Source of the DNA: Phytoactinopolyspora halophila
Lineage (GTDB): Bacteria > Actinomycetota > Actinomycetes > Jiangellales > Jiangellaceae
DNA length: 42,671 nucleotides
Reading direction: 5' to 3'
NCBI RefSeq assembly: GCF_003287285.1
Contig: NZ_QMIG01000035.1
Location: 1-42,671 of the forward strand
Program-made: the position numbers and the translations under genes
In this document: positions 17,456 through 26,238 of the stretch, piece by piece
Layout of the letters: the number at the start of each line of letters is the position of its first letter
How positions within the stretch are numbered: position 1 is the first letter of the stretch
The notes under the pieces: generated by a model
The model's input: only the letters and a program-made list of their open reading frames with translations
The model's database searches: none
Told to the model about the DNA's origin: nothing

Positions 17456-20400
17456 GTGTCCGATACCGTGCACGGCCCTCCCCGGCGCTCCACCCTCCTG
17501 TCCCTCTCCACCGGCCTCGTCGCGCTCACCTCGACGGCACTCGCCCTGGTCGCACCCGGCCCGGCCGGCTCGGACCTGCCGGCCGCCGCGTCACCGGTCA
17601 CATCCGTCGACGCCGACGAGCCGATCGAGACGGCCACCGAGTCGCGACCGGTCGCCGCCGGTGTCATGGCCGAGGAAACCGAGACGATCGGCCCACGTGG
17701 CTGGCAGGTCACCAACGCGATCACGGTGGACATCACCGACGGCGCCAGCGTCGGCTACCTGTCCACCGGAAGTCTTACCGACCTCGCTCCGGTCACCGAG
17801 CAAGCGGCCGCCGAGGACGCCGTCGCGGCGGTGAACGGCGACTTCTACGACATCAACAACTCCGGCGCCCCGATCGGAGCGGCGTTCGCCGACGGCCGGC
17901 TGCTGAAATCGCCCTCCGGCAACCGCACCCGCATGGTCGCCTTCGCCGAGGACGGCACCGGACGGATCACCCACGTCGAATTCGACGGCACGGTCGAGCT
18001 GCCCGACGGCGACCAACCCATCGACCGGCTGAACAGCTCCGACCTGCCCTCGGGCAGCATCGGCGCCTACGACGCGAGCTGGGGTGACTATCCGCGCACC
18101 CGCGCCGTCCAAGGCGTCGACGACGTCACCGAGGTGATCGTCGTCGACGGTGCCGTCAGCGACGTGACCGACACACCCGGTGAAGGCCAGCTCCCAGACG
18201 GTGCCGTGGCCCTCGTCGGCCGCGACGGCGGCGCCGAGATTCTCGACGAGCTGGAACCCGGCGACGAGGTCACGGTGGAATGGGACGCCCGCGCCGCGGA
18301 CGGCGGCCCCGTCGACACCGCCATCGGCACCGGCGACCTGCTCGTCGACGACGGCCAGGTGCAAGACGTCAACGACTCCACCTACGCCGCCCGCACCGCC
18401 ATCGGCTTCTCCGAGGACGGCACCGAGATCACCATCCTGAGCGCCGACGGCGACAACTACAGCCACAGCCGCGGAGCCACGCTGGCAGAGATGGCCCGGA
18501 TGATGGCCGATCGTGGTGTGCGCACCGCGGTGGAGATCGACGGTGGCGGCTCCTCGACCATGGTCACCCGCCTGCCCGGCACGGACACCCTGCAGGTGGA
18601 CAACGAGCTCAGCGACGGTGGCCTGCGCAACGTGTCGAACGGCCTGGGCATCTTCGCTCCCGAGACCAGCGGCACCACCACCGGGCTGTGGCTGCAGACA
18701 GCCCTGAACTCCGACGAGGCCGCCAGTGACGCGCCCGTCGGCGGCGGCCGGCCGGACCGCGCCTTTGCCGGGCTGCGCCGTACCCTGTCCGCCACGCCGC
18801 ACGACGAGACCTACGGCCCGGCCACCGACGACCCCAAGCTGACCTGGGAAACCGGCAACGGCAGCGTCACCGGTGACGGGCACACGGGCGTCGTCGTCCC
18901 GGATGAACCCGGCACCGCCACCGTCACCGCCGCCGCCGGCTCCGTAGACGCCGAGCAGACCCTCGACGTCCTGGGGGCACCGGCACGGATCACTCCGACC
19001 GAGCGCTCGGTCAACATCGCCTCGCTCGACGACACCGCCACCTTCGGCGTGCTCGGATACGACGAGCACGGCACCTCCGCGCCGATCGAACCGGGCGACG
19101 TCGAGCTCGACTACGACACGTCCCTGTTCGACGTGCGGGCCGACGGCGTGCGCGGGTTCGAAGTTGTGCCGCACGAGAACGGCGTCGGCGGCCTGGTGAC
19201 CGTGCGTGTCGGCGACACCGAGACCTCCGTCGGGGTGAGCGTCGGCGTGGAAAAGCAGATGCTCGACACGTTCGACGACCCGTCCGACTGGTACGCGTAC
19301 GGCGTGCGCGCCGACGCCGAGGTCGAACCCACCGAGAACGGCGAGGATGGCGCCGGCCTGCGGCTGTCCTACGACTTCACCCAGGCCACCGCGACCCGCC
19401 TCGGCGTCTCCTCGCACAACGACTCGCTCGGCGTCTCCGGGCAGTCCCGATCCTTCGGCCTGTCCATCTACGGCCGAGGCCAAGGTGAATGGACCGCGTT
19501 CACCTTCGTCGACGCCGACGGCAACACATTGCCCGCCGTCTACGGCCCCTACATCACCTGGGAAGGCTGGCGCACCGTCGAACTCACGGTGCCGGAGGGC
19601 TATCCGCAGGAGCTGTACTTCAAGCGGCTGACCATCATCGAAACCAAGGCGTCCGCCCAATACACCGGTGACGTACTGATCGACAACCTGTACGTGAACG
19701 CGGCACCCACCGTCGACGTCCCGCCCGAGCCGGACGTCACCGATCCCGTCGTCGCTCAGGACGCCGCCGCAGGCGACGCCGAGTGGACGTTCGCCGTGTT
19801 CAACGACGCGCAGTTCGTCGCCCGCAATCCCGACTCCGCCCTGGTGGAAGGGGCCAGGCGGACACTGCGGGAGATCAAGGCGTCCGACGCCGACTTCCTC
19901 GTGATCGCCGGAGATCTGGTGGACGAGGCCTCCACCGCCGACTTCGAACTGGCGCAGCAGATCCTCGACGAGGAGATCGGCGATGCGCTGCCCTACTACT
20001 ACGTTCCCGGCAATCACGAGGTGATGGGTGCTGACATCGAGAATTTCCAGAACCACTTCGGCGACACGCACCAGACCTTCGACCATGAAGGCACCCGGTT
20101 CATCACACTCGACACGTCGCTGGGCACGCTTCACGGCGGCGGTTTCGAACAGATCGCCATGCTGCGCTCGGCTCTGGACGACGCGGCCGACGACGAGGCC
20201 ATCGACTCCGTCGCCGTCATCGCACACCACCCGCCGCGTGATCCCACGCCGTCGAAGAACAGCCAGCTGGCCGACCGGCACGAGGCGGCGCTCATCGAGA
20301 ACTGGCTCGCCGACTTCCAGTACCAGACCGGCAAGGGCGCGGCCTTCATCGGCGGGCACGTGGGCACGTTCCACGCGTCGTCGGTGGACGGCGTCCCCTA

Positions 20401-20875
20401 CGTCATCAACGGCAACTCCGCGAAGTCGCCGTCCACCGGGACCACCGACGGCGGGTTTACCGGATGGTCGATGTTCGGCGTGTCCCCCGTGTCCGACGAC
20501 GAGCAGGAGAACGCGCGGCAGGCCGCCCACGTCGGCGGGCCGGACTGGGTCACCGCCGAGCTCCGGCCCCACGTCGACGAGCTAACCCTATCCGTGCCGC
20601 AACAGGTGCGGGTAGGCGACACGGCGTCCCTATCGGCCACGATCACCCAGGGCAGCCGGGAGATCCCGGTGACCTACCCGGTCAGCTCGGCGTGGGAACC
20701 GAGCAGGCAGGTCCACGTGGGCTCGCCCGACGACGCGCGAGCCCGCCACTCCGCCGTGTACGACCCGCGGATGCGTGAGCTCACCGCCCTGCGTCCGGGA
20801 CTGGTGACGCTCTCGGTGACCGTCAACGACACCACCGAGCACCAGCGGATCCGTCTCGTCCGCGACCCTCGATGA
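17456..20875 (+). CDS. Secreted phosphodiester glycosidase (NAGPA domain) fused to a metallophosphoesterase
   Basis: 1139 residues. GTG 17456 has AGAGGAG four bases upstream, and a signal peptide follows (STLLSLSTGLVALTSTALAL). Residues about 120-410 form a NAGPA-type phosphodiester glycosidase domain: AVNGDFYDINNSGAP, RTAIGFSEDG, then AVEIDGGGSSTMV and the closing NVSNGLGIF. Residues about 410-760 are Ig-like and beta-sandwich domains. Residues about 775-1010 form a calcineurin-like metallophosphoesterase: FNDAQF, IAGDLVDEAST, VPGNHEVMG, VIAHHPP, GGHVGTFHA. Two expected metal-binding histidines are altered (DAQ for DxH; GHVG for GHxH). A last beta domain follows. It probably acts outside the cell on phosphodiester-linked sugars, cleaving the glycosidic bond and then releasing phosphate; the substrate could be teichoic-acid-like polymers. 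Confidence 0.85.
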   Translation: MSDTVHGPPRRSTLLSLSTGLVALTSTALALVAPGPAGSDLPAAASPVTSVDADEPIETATESRPVAAGVMAEETETIGPRGWQVTNAITVDITDGASVGYLSTGSLTDLAPVTEQAAAEDAVAAVNGDFYDINNSGAPIGAAFADGRLLKSPSGNRTRMVAFAEDGTGRITHVEFDGTVELPDGDQPIDRLNSSDLPSGSIGAYDASWGDYPRTRAVQGVDDVTEVIVVDGAVSDVTDTPGEGQLPDGAVALVGRDGGAEILDELEPGDEVTVEWDARAADGGPVDTAIGTGDLLVDDGQVQDVNDSTYAARTAIGFSEDGTEITILSADGDNYSHSRGATLAEMARMMADRGVRTAVEIDGGGSSTMVTRLPGTDTLQVDNELSDGGLRNVSNGLGIFAPETSGTTTGLWLQTALNSDEAASDAPVGGGRPDRAFAGLRRTLSATPHDETYGPATDDPKLTWETGNGSVTGDGHTGVVVPDEPGTATVTAAAGSVDAEQTLDVLGAPARITPTERSVNIASLDDTATFGVLGYDEHGTSAPIEPGDVELDYDTSLFDVRADGVRGFEVVPHENGVGGLVTVRVGDTETSVGVSVGVEKQMLDTFDDPSDWYAYGVRADAEVEPTENGEDGAGLRLSYDFTQATATRLGVSSHNDSLGVSGQSRSFGLSIYGRGQGEWTAFTFVDADGNTLPAVYGPYITWEGWRTVELTVPEGYPQELYFKRLTIIETKASAQYTGDVLIDNLYVNAAPTVDVPPEPDVTDPVVAQDAAAGDAEWTFAVFNDAQFVARNPDSALVEGARRTLREIKASDADFLVIAGDLVDEASTADFELAQQILDEEIGDALPYYYVPGNHEVMGADIENFQNHFGDTHQTFDHEGTRFITLDTSLGTLHGGGFEQIAMLRSALDDAADDEAIDSVAVIAHHPPRDPTPSKNSQLADRHEAALIENWLADFQYQTGKGAAFIGGHVGTFHASSVDGVPYVINGNSAKSPSTGTTDGGFTGWSMFGVSPVSDDEQENARQAAHVGGPDWVTAELRPHVDELTLSVPQQVRVGDTASLSATITQGSREIPVTYPVSSAWEPSRQVHVGSPDDARARHSAVYDPRMRELTALRPGLVTLSVTVNDTTEHQRIRLVRDPR

Positions 20876-21318
20876 GCCGGACGCACCACTGCTGAGCGCG
20901 ACGACGGTTCGGCGGCGCCGACGACCGTGTGACCCTCCACGGTTCCCGACCAAACGAACACGGATGGTGCGACCAGATGAACACGACAACAGCCTTGAAA
21001 GGGTAGACAAGCATGCCGCGAGTGCCAGCAGATGGGCCTGCGGTACGGATAGGTGACCGTTCCTCGTCACGCTGCCAGGGTCGGCTGGCGTGTTCGTGAT
21101 GCTCTCGAACTCGATGGGGTCAAACGTGTGAGGCGGGTTTGGCGTCGGCGGCGGTGTCTCGACGAGCGCGCGAGCTGGCAGAGATGCCGACCCCACGACG
21201 GGCAGGTCCAAGGCTTGCCACAGGTCGCGGGCACGCAGCGGCCGGCCGAGGTCGCCGCGGGCGAAAACCCACGAAACGTCCTCTCAGGAAATAGGCGACA
21301 GCGTCGCCGGTGACAACC
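20876..21318. other. Intergenic region with a possible transposase-accessory remnant
   Basis: No intact gene is visible in these 443 bases. On the minus strand at about 21190-21295 one frame reads RGDLGRPLRARDLWQALDLP, which recalls the small winged-helix proteins often encoded beside actinobacterial transposases. It has no start and quickly loses similarity, so at most it is a relic. Confidence 0.25.
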
Positions 21319-22245
21319 TCAGTATCCGCGATCCAGGTCGATGACGCCGACAAGGTCCTCGCCTGCCATCCAACGCCGGATATTCCCGGTCAGCCGCTGG
21401 TGGAAACCCCGCAGCGTCATTGCCGCGTCAGCCACGTGCGGCGTCACGATGACCTTGGGATGCCCCCACAGTGGATGGGCAGCTGGGAGTGGCTCCGGGT
21501 CGGTCACATCCAGGCCCGCGCCGGCAATGCTGGCGCTGTCCAGTGCCCTGACGAGCGCCTCGGTGTCCACGATGGGACCGCGCGCGATGTTGATGAGCCA
21601 GGCGGTTTGCTTCATCGCATCGAGCTCGGCCGAGCCGACCAGATGACGGGTGTCGGGGGTGTCGGGGGCGGCGACAACCACATGATCCACTGCCTCCCAG
21701 AAATCGCCGATCTCCGCTACTGGTCGGGTTTCGACAGCTCCGGGCACGGGATGACCGCCGCGATTCACGACTGACGCCTCTGCCCCCAGAGCAGCGAGGG
21801 CCGGGATCAGGGCGCGGGCGATACTTCCGCCACCTACGATCCCCACCACGGACCCGGCCAGCGTCCCCACGCGGGGCAATAGGTCCGTCCTGGCCCATTC
21901 CGCGGACCGAAGACACTCCGGAAGCAGCCGGACCCCCGCCAAGAGCAACGTCAGCGCGTGTTCGGCCACCGGAGTCGCGCACACACCCACGGCTGACGTC
22001 CACACGCGCGCTCGATCGATAATCCCTGCCTCCACCCATCGTTCGACGCCAGCAGACGGAAGCTGCACCCATTCGATGCCGGCAGGAAGCGACTTCGGGA
22101 AACTAGCCAAATCAGTCCATGCAGTCCAGGCGAGAGCCTGGGCGCCGGCGAGATCGACCACGACAGCACCTGCCTGGCGAACCATCTCGACGATAGCCTC
22201 GTCCGCGTGCGGTGCGATGGCAAGGCGCAACGGTTCCGATCGCAC
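21319..22245 (-). CDS. D-isomer-specific 2-hydroxyacid dehydrogenase (NAD-binding)
   Basis: 308 residues. The dinucleotide fold is at about 130-240 (SVVGIVGGGSIARALIPAL). The catalytic set is visible: Arg in INIARGPIVDTEAL, the acidic residue in GLDVTDPEPLP and His in VTPHVADA. The substrate domain has GVCATPVAEHALTLLL. It is of the glyoxylate/hydroxypyruvate reductase-like subgroup and probably interconverts a 2-keto acid and a D-2-hydroxy acid. GTG 22245 is the start; the only strong purine tract is about 20 bases away, so the start is less sure. There is no operon partner. Confidence 0.88.
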   Translation of the reverse strand: MRSEPLRLAIAPHADEAIVEMVRQAGAVVVDLAGAQALAWTAWTDLASFPKSLPAGIEWVQLPSAGVERWVEAGIIDRARVWTSAVGVCATPVAEHALTLLLAGVRLLPECLRSAEWARTDLLPRVGTLAGSVVGIVGGGSIARALIPALAALGAEASVVNRGGHPVPGAVETRPVAEIGDFWEAVDHVVVAAPDTPDTRHLVGSAELDAMKQTAWLINIARGPIVDTEALVRALDSASIAGAGLDVTDPEPLPAAHPLWGHPKVIVTPHVADAAMTLRGFHQRLTGNIRRWMAGEDLVGVIDLDRGY

Positions 22246-22321
22246 GCGCTACGACCCCCTTCTCCTTCGATTGACCCTGATGATGCACCGACGTGTTCAT
22301 CGAGTCCTTGGCGCAAGCCAG

Positions 22322-22750
22322 TTACGCGACAGAGCCACGAGGAACAACCCACTCCGTCGACTGACCGGTCACACTCGCGATCGTTTCGAAGTCCGCGTCA
22401 TAGTGCAAGATCGTCAGCCCTTCGATCTCGGCCATGGCCGCCAGCAACAGATCAGCCACACCAGCAGACCGGTGCTCACCACGCTCAACCAGCCACGCCT
22501 GTATCTCCCTCGCTCGGAACTCAGCACGCGCAGGCATCAACACCGGAAACAAATGATCAAGTAGGTCGTCTCGCGTTGTCCGATAATCATTGATCGACCG
22601 CGCTGAAAAGCCCACCTCAAGTTCGGTCACGATGCTGACACCAACCAGACCCGCCTGCACCCGGGGCAGGACAACCTCGGCGACCGAATCCTCACCAATC
22701 CGAGCCAACACCGACTTGTCGATGAGCCACCGCGCAGGGCTCACTCCCAT
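22322..22750 (-). CDS. vapC: VapC toxin, PIN-domain ribonuclease
   Basis: 142 residues. PIN residues: Asp in RWLIDKSVLAR, Glu in SIVTELEVGFSA and Asp in GVADLLLAAMAE and HYDADFETIA. The ATG at 22750 lies inside the last codons of the antitoxin gene, so the two are translationally coupled. A magnesium-dependent RNase toxin is expected; the target is unknown. Confidence 0.92.
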   Translation of the reverse strand: MGVSPARWLIDKSVLARIGEDSVAEVVLPRVQAGLVGVSIVTELEVGFSARSINDYRTTRDDLLDHLFPVLMPARAEFRAREIQAWLVERGEHRSAGVADLLLAAMAEIEGLTILHYDADFETIASVTGQSTEWVVPRGSVA

Positions 22751-22956
22751 GCCTGGGCCATGACACTCGAATCCTTGAGGTCACGTGCGGCTTCACTGAA
22801 TCGGCGAAGCGACTCACGGCTCACCGCCTGCCTGGAGGACGATTGAATCGTCCCCATCAGCGCAGCATTGACAGTCTCCTTGATCGTCACAGTTCCCAAG
22901 ACCTGCTGAGCCTGCCGCAGCGTCTCGTCGTCGATGTCTACAAGGCGTTTACTCAT
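22741..22956 (-). CDS. vapB: VapB-type antitoxin
   Basis: 71 residues from ATG 22956, preceded by GGGAG six bases upstream. MSKRLVDIDDETLRQAQQVL followed by GTVTIKETVNAALM is the standard short ribbon-helix-helix VapB N-terminus; the rest (RRFSEAARDLKDSSVM) is the toxin-binding tail. It overlaps the vapC start by ten bases. Two AT-rich repeats just upstream are the likely autorepression operator. Confidence 0.9.
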   Translation of the reverse strand: MSKRLVDIDDETLRQAQQVLGTVTIKETVNAALMGTIQSSSRQAVSRESLRRFSEAARDLKDSSVMAQAWE

Positions 22957-22975
22957 CAGCAACTCCCACCAACGC

Positions 22976-23008
22976 GAATATATACGTGCACTGTCCAGTA
23001 TATATACG
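22976..23008. promoter_or_regulatory. vapBC operator: two direct repeats one double helical turn apart
   Basis: ATATATACG occurs at 22978-22986 and again at 23000-23008, exactly 22 bases apart, so both face the same side of the helix. The second copy is part of a perfect palindrome GTATATATAC. The AT-rich sequence stands out in a GC-rich window and lies 20 bases upstream of vapB, where it can also serve as the promoter. Confidence 0.6.
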
Positions 23009-23180
23009 AGAGGGGAGCCCCCGCTCGAAACACAGCACCAACCAGAGTTCCGGACACTGCGGGGCGGTTCACGACGTCGTCTGGCTAGGAGCCTCGCGCC
23101 CTGCCCGGAGACGGCGGCGGCAAGCAGCCATGGGTCAGACGTGTACCGGGCAGTGGCGCAAGAAAGCGCAGCGACCCTCG

Positions 23181-23196
23181 CCCGCCTCGAGGCGGG
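23181..23196. terminator. GC-rich hairpin downstream of the RTX protease gene
   Basis: CCCGCCTCGAGGCGGG is a perfect palindrome 43 bases beyond the stop of the RTX gene (minus strand). It lacks a T tract. A role in ending that transcript before vapBC is possible. Confidence 0.35.
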
Positions 23197-23239
23197 GGTG
23201 CCGCGAGTGTTCATGCCACCAGTGTGACGCGGCCACCGG

Positions 23240-25093
23240 TCAGTACTGGTTGCGGTCGGGCAAGCCGAGCTCGTCACGGAAGGCGTTCTCGGTGTAGTCG
23301 AAGTCGTAGTCGGGGTCGATCTCCTCCGCGGTGGTCCCGTCCCAGTCGGCATCCCACGGCAGGCCGACGTTCTGCCGCTCGATGAGCGGGGTCCCGTCGG
23401 AGTATCGGGCCTTGCCGTCGGGGTCGGACGGGTCACGAAACTGCTCGTGCTCCCCCGTGCGGTACTGGTTAATGTGGCCCAGCTCGTGGAAGAAGAAGAC
23501 CGCCGGTGGTGTGATGTCGTAGTTCTCGGTGTAGCCCATGTCGTAGCCGGGGGCGAGGTGGTTGACATCGAGCTCCACCCGATAGTCGTCACCGGAGTAG
23601 GACGCGCTGTTGTTGCCACCGGGGTGCTCGGCGATGGTGACCTTGTCCTTGCCGAACCCGAGGAATCCCGAGTTGTCGTAGTGCTCGCCCTGGCGCTCTA
23701 GCATCTTCTGCCCCGTGGGGCTGGACGCCATCATGTGCAGATCGGCGAGCACCCGGTCCTTGAACTCCTGCGAGCCACCCACCTCGAACTCCAGCCACCG
23801 AAGGTACTCCTCCTCGGACGGGATCTCGACGATGACGACACTCTCGCCGGCGGGAGCGTCGTCGCCCTGCTCCATGTAGATCTCGTCGCGGCCGAGCTCG
23901 CCATCGATCGTGTCGTTGCCACCCCCGGCGTAGATGGTGTCGTTGCCGGTGCCGCCGAAGATGCGGTCGTCACCGTACCCGCCGGAGACAGTGTCCTGGC
24001 CATCGCCGCCGAAGATGCGGTCGTCACCGGCGGCGCCCTCGAGGTAGTCGCGCCCGGCACCGCCGAGAACGACGTCGTTCCCGTCCATCCCGTAGATGAC
24101 GTCGTCGCCGTGCCGGCCGGCCAGGACGTCGTCGCCGGCGCCGCCGTCGATGTAACTGTCACCGCGGCCCCCGCTGACGAAGTCGTCACCGGTGCCGGTC
24201 TCGGTGGTGTCGAACCCGTCACCCCCGAACACCTCGATGTCGCCCTCGGATCCTTGAGCGGAGACGGTGTCGTCGCCGGCACCGGTGGCGAATCTGACGT
24301 GCACGGCTGTGCCGGGCGGCACGAAGATCTCGTCGCTCCCGCGTCCGGTATTGAGGACGACCTCCTCACCCGCCGCGATCCGCTCCGTAGTCACGTTTCC
24401 GGAGGCGTCGGTGATGGTGACGACGGTCTCGCCGCTGTCCGGGTCGATGCTCACCTCCACGTGGTCCGCGCCGTCGCCCGTGGTGATGACGCTCGTGCCG
24501 TCCAGAGAGGTCACCTGGACGCCGTAAGTGGTGCCGGTCGGGACGTCCCACCCCGGATCCGTGCCGTCCGCCGCGTCACCCCACGCCCTCGCCAGCGCGT
24601 AGAGGTCCCTGCCCAGTTCGAGGAGTGTCTCGTCGCGGTTCCTGACCAGGCCGATTGCATCGTCCACGATGCCCTGTGCGATATCGAACTCGGCGTAGAC
24701 GTGGCTCAGATCGTCATCGTCGTTCCACGGGGTGAACGTCACCATCCCGTCGGCGCGCACGGCGGACTTCGTGCCAGCCGACGCCCGGGCGAAGCTGGTA
24801 TCGAGCTCGTCCTGGGCATCGCGCACGTCGGTCTTGAGCTGGCCGAGCAGGTCCGCGATCTTCCCGCAGGCGTCCGAGGCATCGCCGAGGACGGTAGCCA
24901 CTCGCCCGGCGTGCTCGAAGTAGCTGTCGGCCATACTGCACTCCCAGTTGAGACGCAGTTCGGCCGCACGGTCGCGCTGGTTGGTCGCCTCGTCGCCGAA
25001 GTCGGTTGCCAGGCTCTGCCACGCGTGCTGGGCGGTGTCGAGATACCCGGTGTTCGCCTGCAGATCCCACACGTCAGGGAGCGACACGGTCAT
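23240..25093 (-). CDS. Type VII-exported RTX-repeat protein with C-terminal M91-type zinc metalloprotease domain
   Basis: 617 residues. Residues 1-175 are helical and resemble ESX/WXG100-type substrates (LRLNWECSMADSYFEH, then GRVATVLGDASDACGKIADL). Residues about 190-265 form a beta segment. Residues about 268-405 hold roughly a dozen GGxGxDxUx calcium-binding nonapeptides (GGAGDDVLAG, GGTGNDTIYAG), suggesting calcium-triggered folding outside the cell. Residues about 440-617 carry HELGH at 536-540 in AVFFFHELGHINQY with acidic residues downstream, matching the M91 (NleD-like) zinc peptidase pattern. There is no Sec signal. An EspC-like gene and a lipoprotein gene lie directly upstream in the same direction. 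It is probably an exported effector or toxin cleaving proteins of another cell; the target is unknown. Confidence 0.85.
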   Translation of the reverse strand: MTVSLPDVWDLQANTGYLDTAQHAWQSLATDFGDEATNQRDRAAELRLNWECSMADSYFEHAGRVATVLGDASDACGKIADLLGQLKTDVRDAQDELDTSFARASAGTKSAVRADGMVTFTPWNDDDDLSHVYAEFDIAQGIVDDAIGLVRNRDETLLELGRDLYALARAWGDAADGTDPGWDVPTGTTYGVQVTSLDGTSVITTGDGADHVEVSIDPDSGETVVTITDASGNVTTERIAAGEEVVLNTGRGSDEIFVPPGTAVHVRFATGAGDDTVSAQGSEGDIEVFGGDGFDTTETGTGDDFVSGGRGDSYIDGGAGDDVLAGRHGDDVIYGMDGNDVVLGGAGRDYLEGAAGDDRIFGGDGQDTVSGGYGDDRIFGGTGNDTIYAGGGNDTIDGELGRDEIYMEQGDDAPAGESVVIVEIPSEEEYLRWLEFEVGGSQEFKDRVLADLHMMASSPTGQKMLERQGEHYDNSGFLGFGKDKVTIAEHPGGNNSASYSGDDYRVELDVNHLAPGYDMGYTENYDITPPAVFFFHELGHINQYRTGEHEQFRDPSDPDGKARYSDGTPLIERQNVGLPWDADWDGTTAEEIDPDYDFDYTENAFRDELGLPDRNQY

Positions 25094-25109
25094 GGTCTAC
25101 CTCCGTCCT

Positions 25110-25841
25110 TCACGACCCGCCGGCGAGCGCGTCCGGCGGTAAATCGGTGGCCGTCGAGCAGACGAGCCGGCGATCAGGAGTGTGGTCGGCCATGGTCGGT
25201 GCGCCGGTCTCGCCGGGGTCAGGGGCGATCTGCACGCAGAACGACCATGACCTCGCGTTGGCCGGCAGGGTACTCGCGCCCGGCACCACGAAAACGTCGG
25301 TGTCTGGCGCGATACGCCGCAACGGAGTGAGAGCGAATGCGCGGCCGGTGACGCTCTCGCCGGGCTCGAGCCGCACCGCTGGCGCCCGGTACGCGGTGCC
25401 GCTGTCGGTGTCGGCGCCGGCGGTGGCGAAAATCTCCTTGGTAACGAGGATGCGCCCGGAGTCGTCGGAGTAAACCCAGCTGGACTCGGCGGTATCCGGG
25501 AGCGGGATGCCGATGGTGGGCGTGATGTCCGCGGGCCGCCGTTCCACCACGAGCACCGCTACGTCGGCGTTGTTGGTGACGGTGTACTCGGCGACCAGAC
25601 CGGACGTCTCTGGCGGGTAATCGGGTCCAGTGGGCGCGCCGACACCGAGCTCCGCGTCGAGGGCGACATCGAGAGCAACGGGCGGCGTCGGCGTGCCGTC
25701 GCCACGATCGTCGCCGGGATCGCCTCCGCTGCAGCCGACGAGGATGCTCACGGCGACCGCCGCCGTGAGTATGCGGCACAGGACCATCGCCGGCACCATT
25801 CCTCTCGTCCTCGCATGGTGGCCGTCCCTTCGACGCTTCAC
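25110..25841 (-). CDS. Hypothetical lipoprotein in the type VII effector unit
   Basis: 243 residues from GTG 25841, which overlaps the upstream stop as GTGA; a start at the ATG 25799 would remove 14 basic residues and cannot be excluded. The signal sequence VLCRILTAAVAVSILVGC ends in a lipobox (LVGC), then a Gly/Asp/Pro-rich linker, then a beta-sandwich-like body (LVAEYTVTNNADVAVLVVER, VRLEPGESVTGRAFALTPL). I recognise no family. It is anchored outside the membrane and sits between the EspC-like and RTX-protease genes, 16 bases before the latter. It could protect the producer from the protease or help in its export; both are inference. Confidence 0.75.
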   Translation of the reverse strand: MKRRRDGHHARTRGMVPAMVLCRILTAAVAVSILVGCSGGDPGDDRGDGTPTPPVALDVALDAELGVGAPTGPDYPPETSGLVAEYTVTNNADVAVLVVERRPADITPTIGIPLPDTAESSWVYSDDSGRILVTKEIFATAGADTDSGTAYRAPAVRLEPGESVTGRAFALTPLRRIAPDTDVFVVPGASTLPANARSWSFCVQIAPDPGETGAPTMADHTPDRRLVCSTATDLPPDALAGGS

Positions 25842-26131
25842 GGCTCGGTACGATTCATGACCTCATCGATGTCACGGGAGGCGCGCTGGAGGTGCTCGCC
25901 GTCGGACTCGAGGACGGCGCAGAGGTTCTCCACCAACCGTGCGGAGGAGTACACGGCTGTGGTGTAGCTCTCGTGGATCATCACCCCGACGGCTGCCTGC
26001 CCGAGGCACGCGCGGTCGAATGTGCCCTGCTCACCTACGGCGGCGCCGGATTCGGTGAGGTCGCGCGACGAGGTGAGCATCCGGTTACCGACGTCACTGA
26101 GTGTCTCTGGGTTGGCCCTTACCCTGCTCAT
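25838..26131 (-). CDS. EspC-like (ESX secretion-associated) small helical protein
   Basis: 97 residues from ATG 26131; GGAGG is present but about 16 bases away, so the start is uncertain and a frame extension to 26242 exists. The sequence (RVRANPETLSDVGNRMLTSS, TFDRACLGQAAVGVMIHESY, SARLVENLCAVLESDGEHLQ) is two amphipathic helices of the size and pattern of DUF2580/EspC and WXG100-like type VII proteins. Its stop overlaps the lipoprotein start. Such proteins are secreted by, or act as partners of, type VII substrates, here presumably the RTX protease. No ESX core gene (EccC etc.) is in the window. Confidence 0.7.
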   Translation of the reverse strand: MSRVRANPETLSDVGNRMLTSSRDLTESGAAVGEQGTFDRACLGQAAVGVMIHESYTTAVYSSARLVENLCAVLESDGEHLQRASRDIDEVMNRTEP

Positions 26132-26238
26132 GTCATCATCACCCGCGCCTCCTTCAGCCGTTTCGCGATTGTGTGAGCTGATAGTACTAGCTTCGAAGGA
26201 TGGTTCGGGTGCAGGCAGTCTGATCGACGGCCGGTTCA

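Noticed and set aside
17591..20572. A 993-codon open frame on the minus strand
   Set aside because: It is the antisense of the NAGPA/metallophosphoesterase gene; its Gly/Val/Asp-rich product has no domains, while the plus frame has clear motifs.
22957..23239. Extension of vapB upstream to a protein of 292 residues
   Set aside because: The upstream part is a Thr/Ser/Arg-rich shadow of the RTX gene and this intergenic region; ATG 22956 has a proper ribosome site.
23735..25330. A 531-codon plus-strand frame rich in Val/Asp/Ala
   Set aside because: Mirror of the RTX repeats on the other strand.
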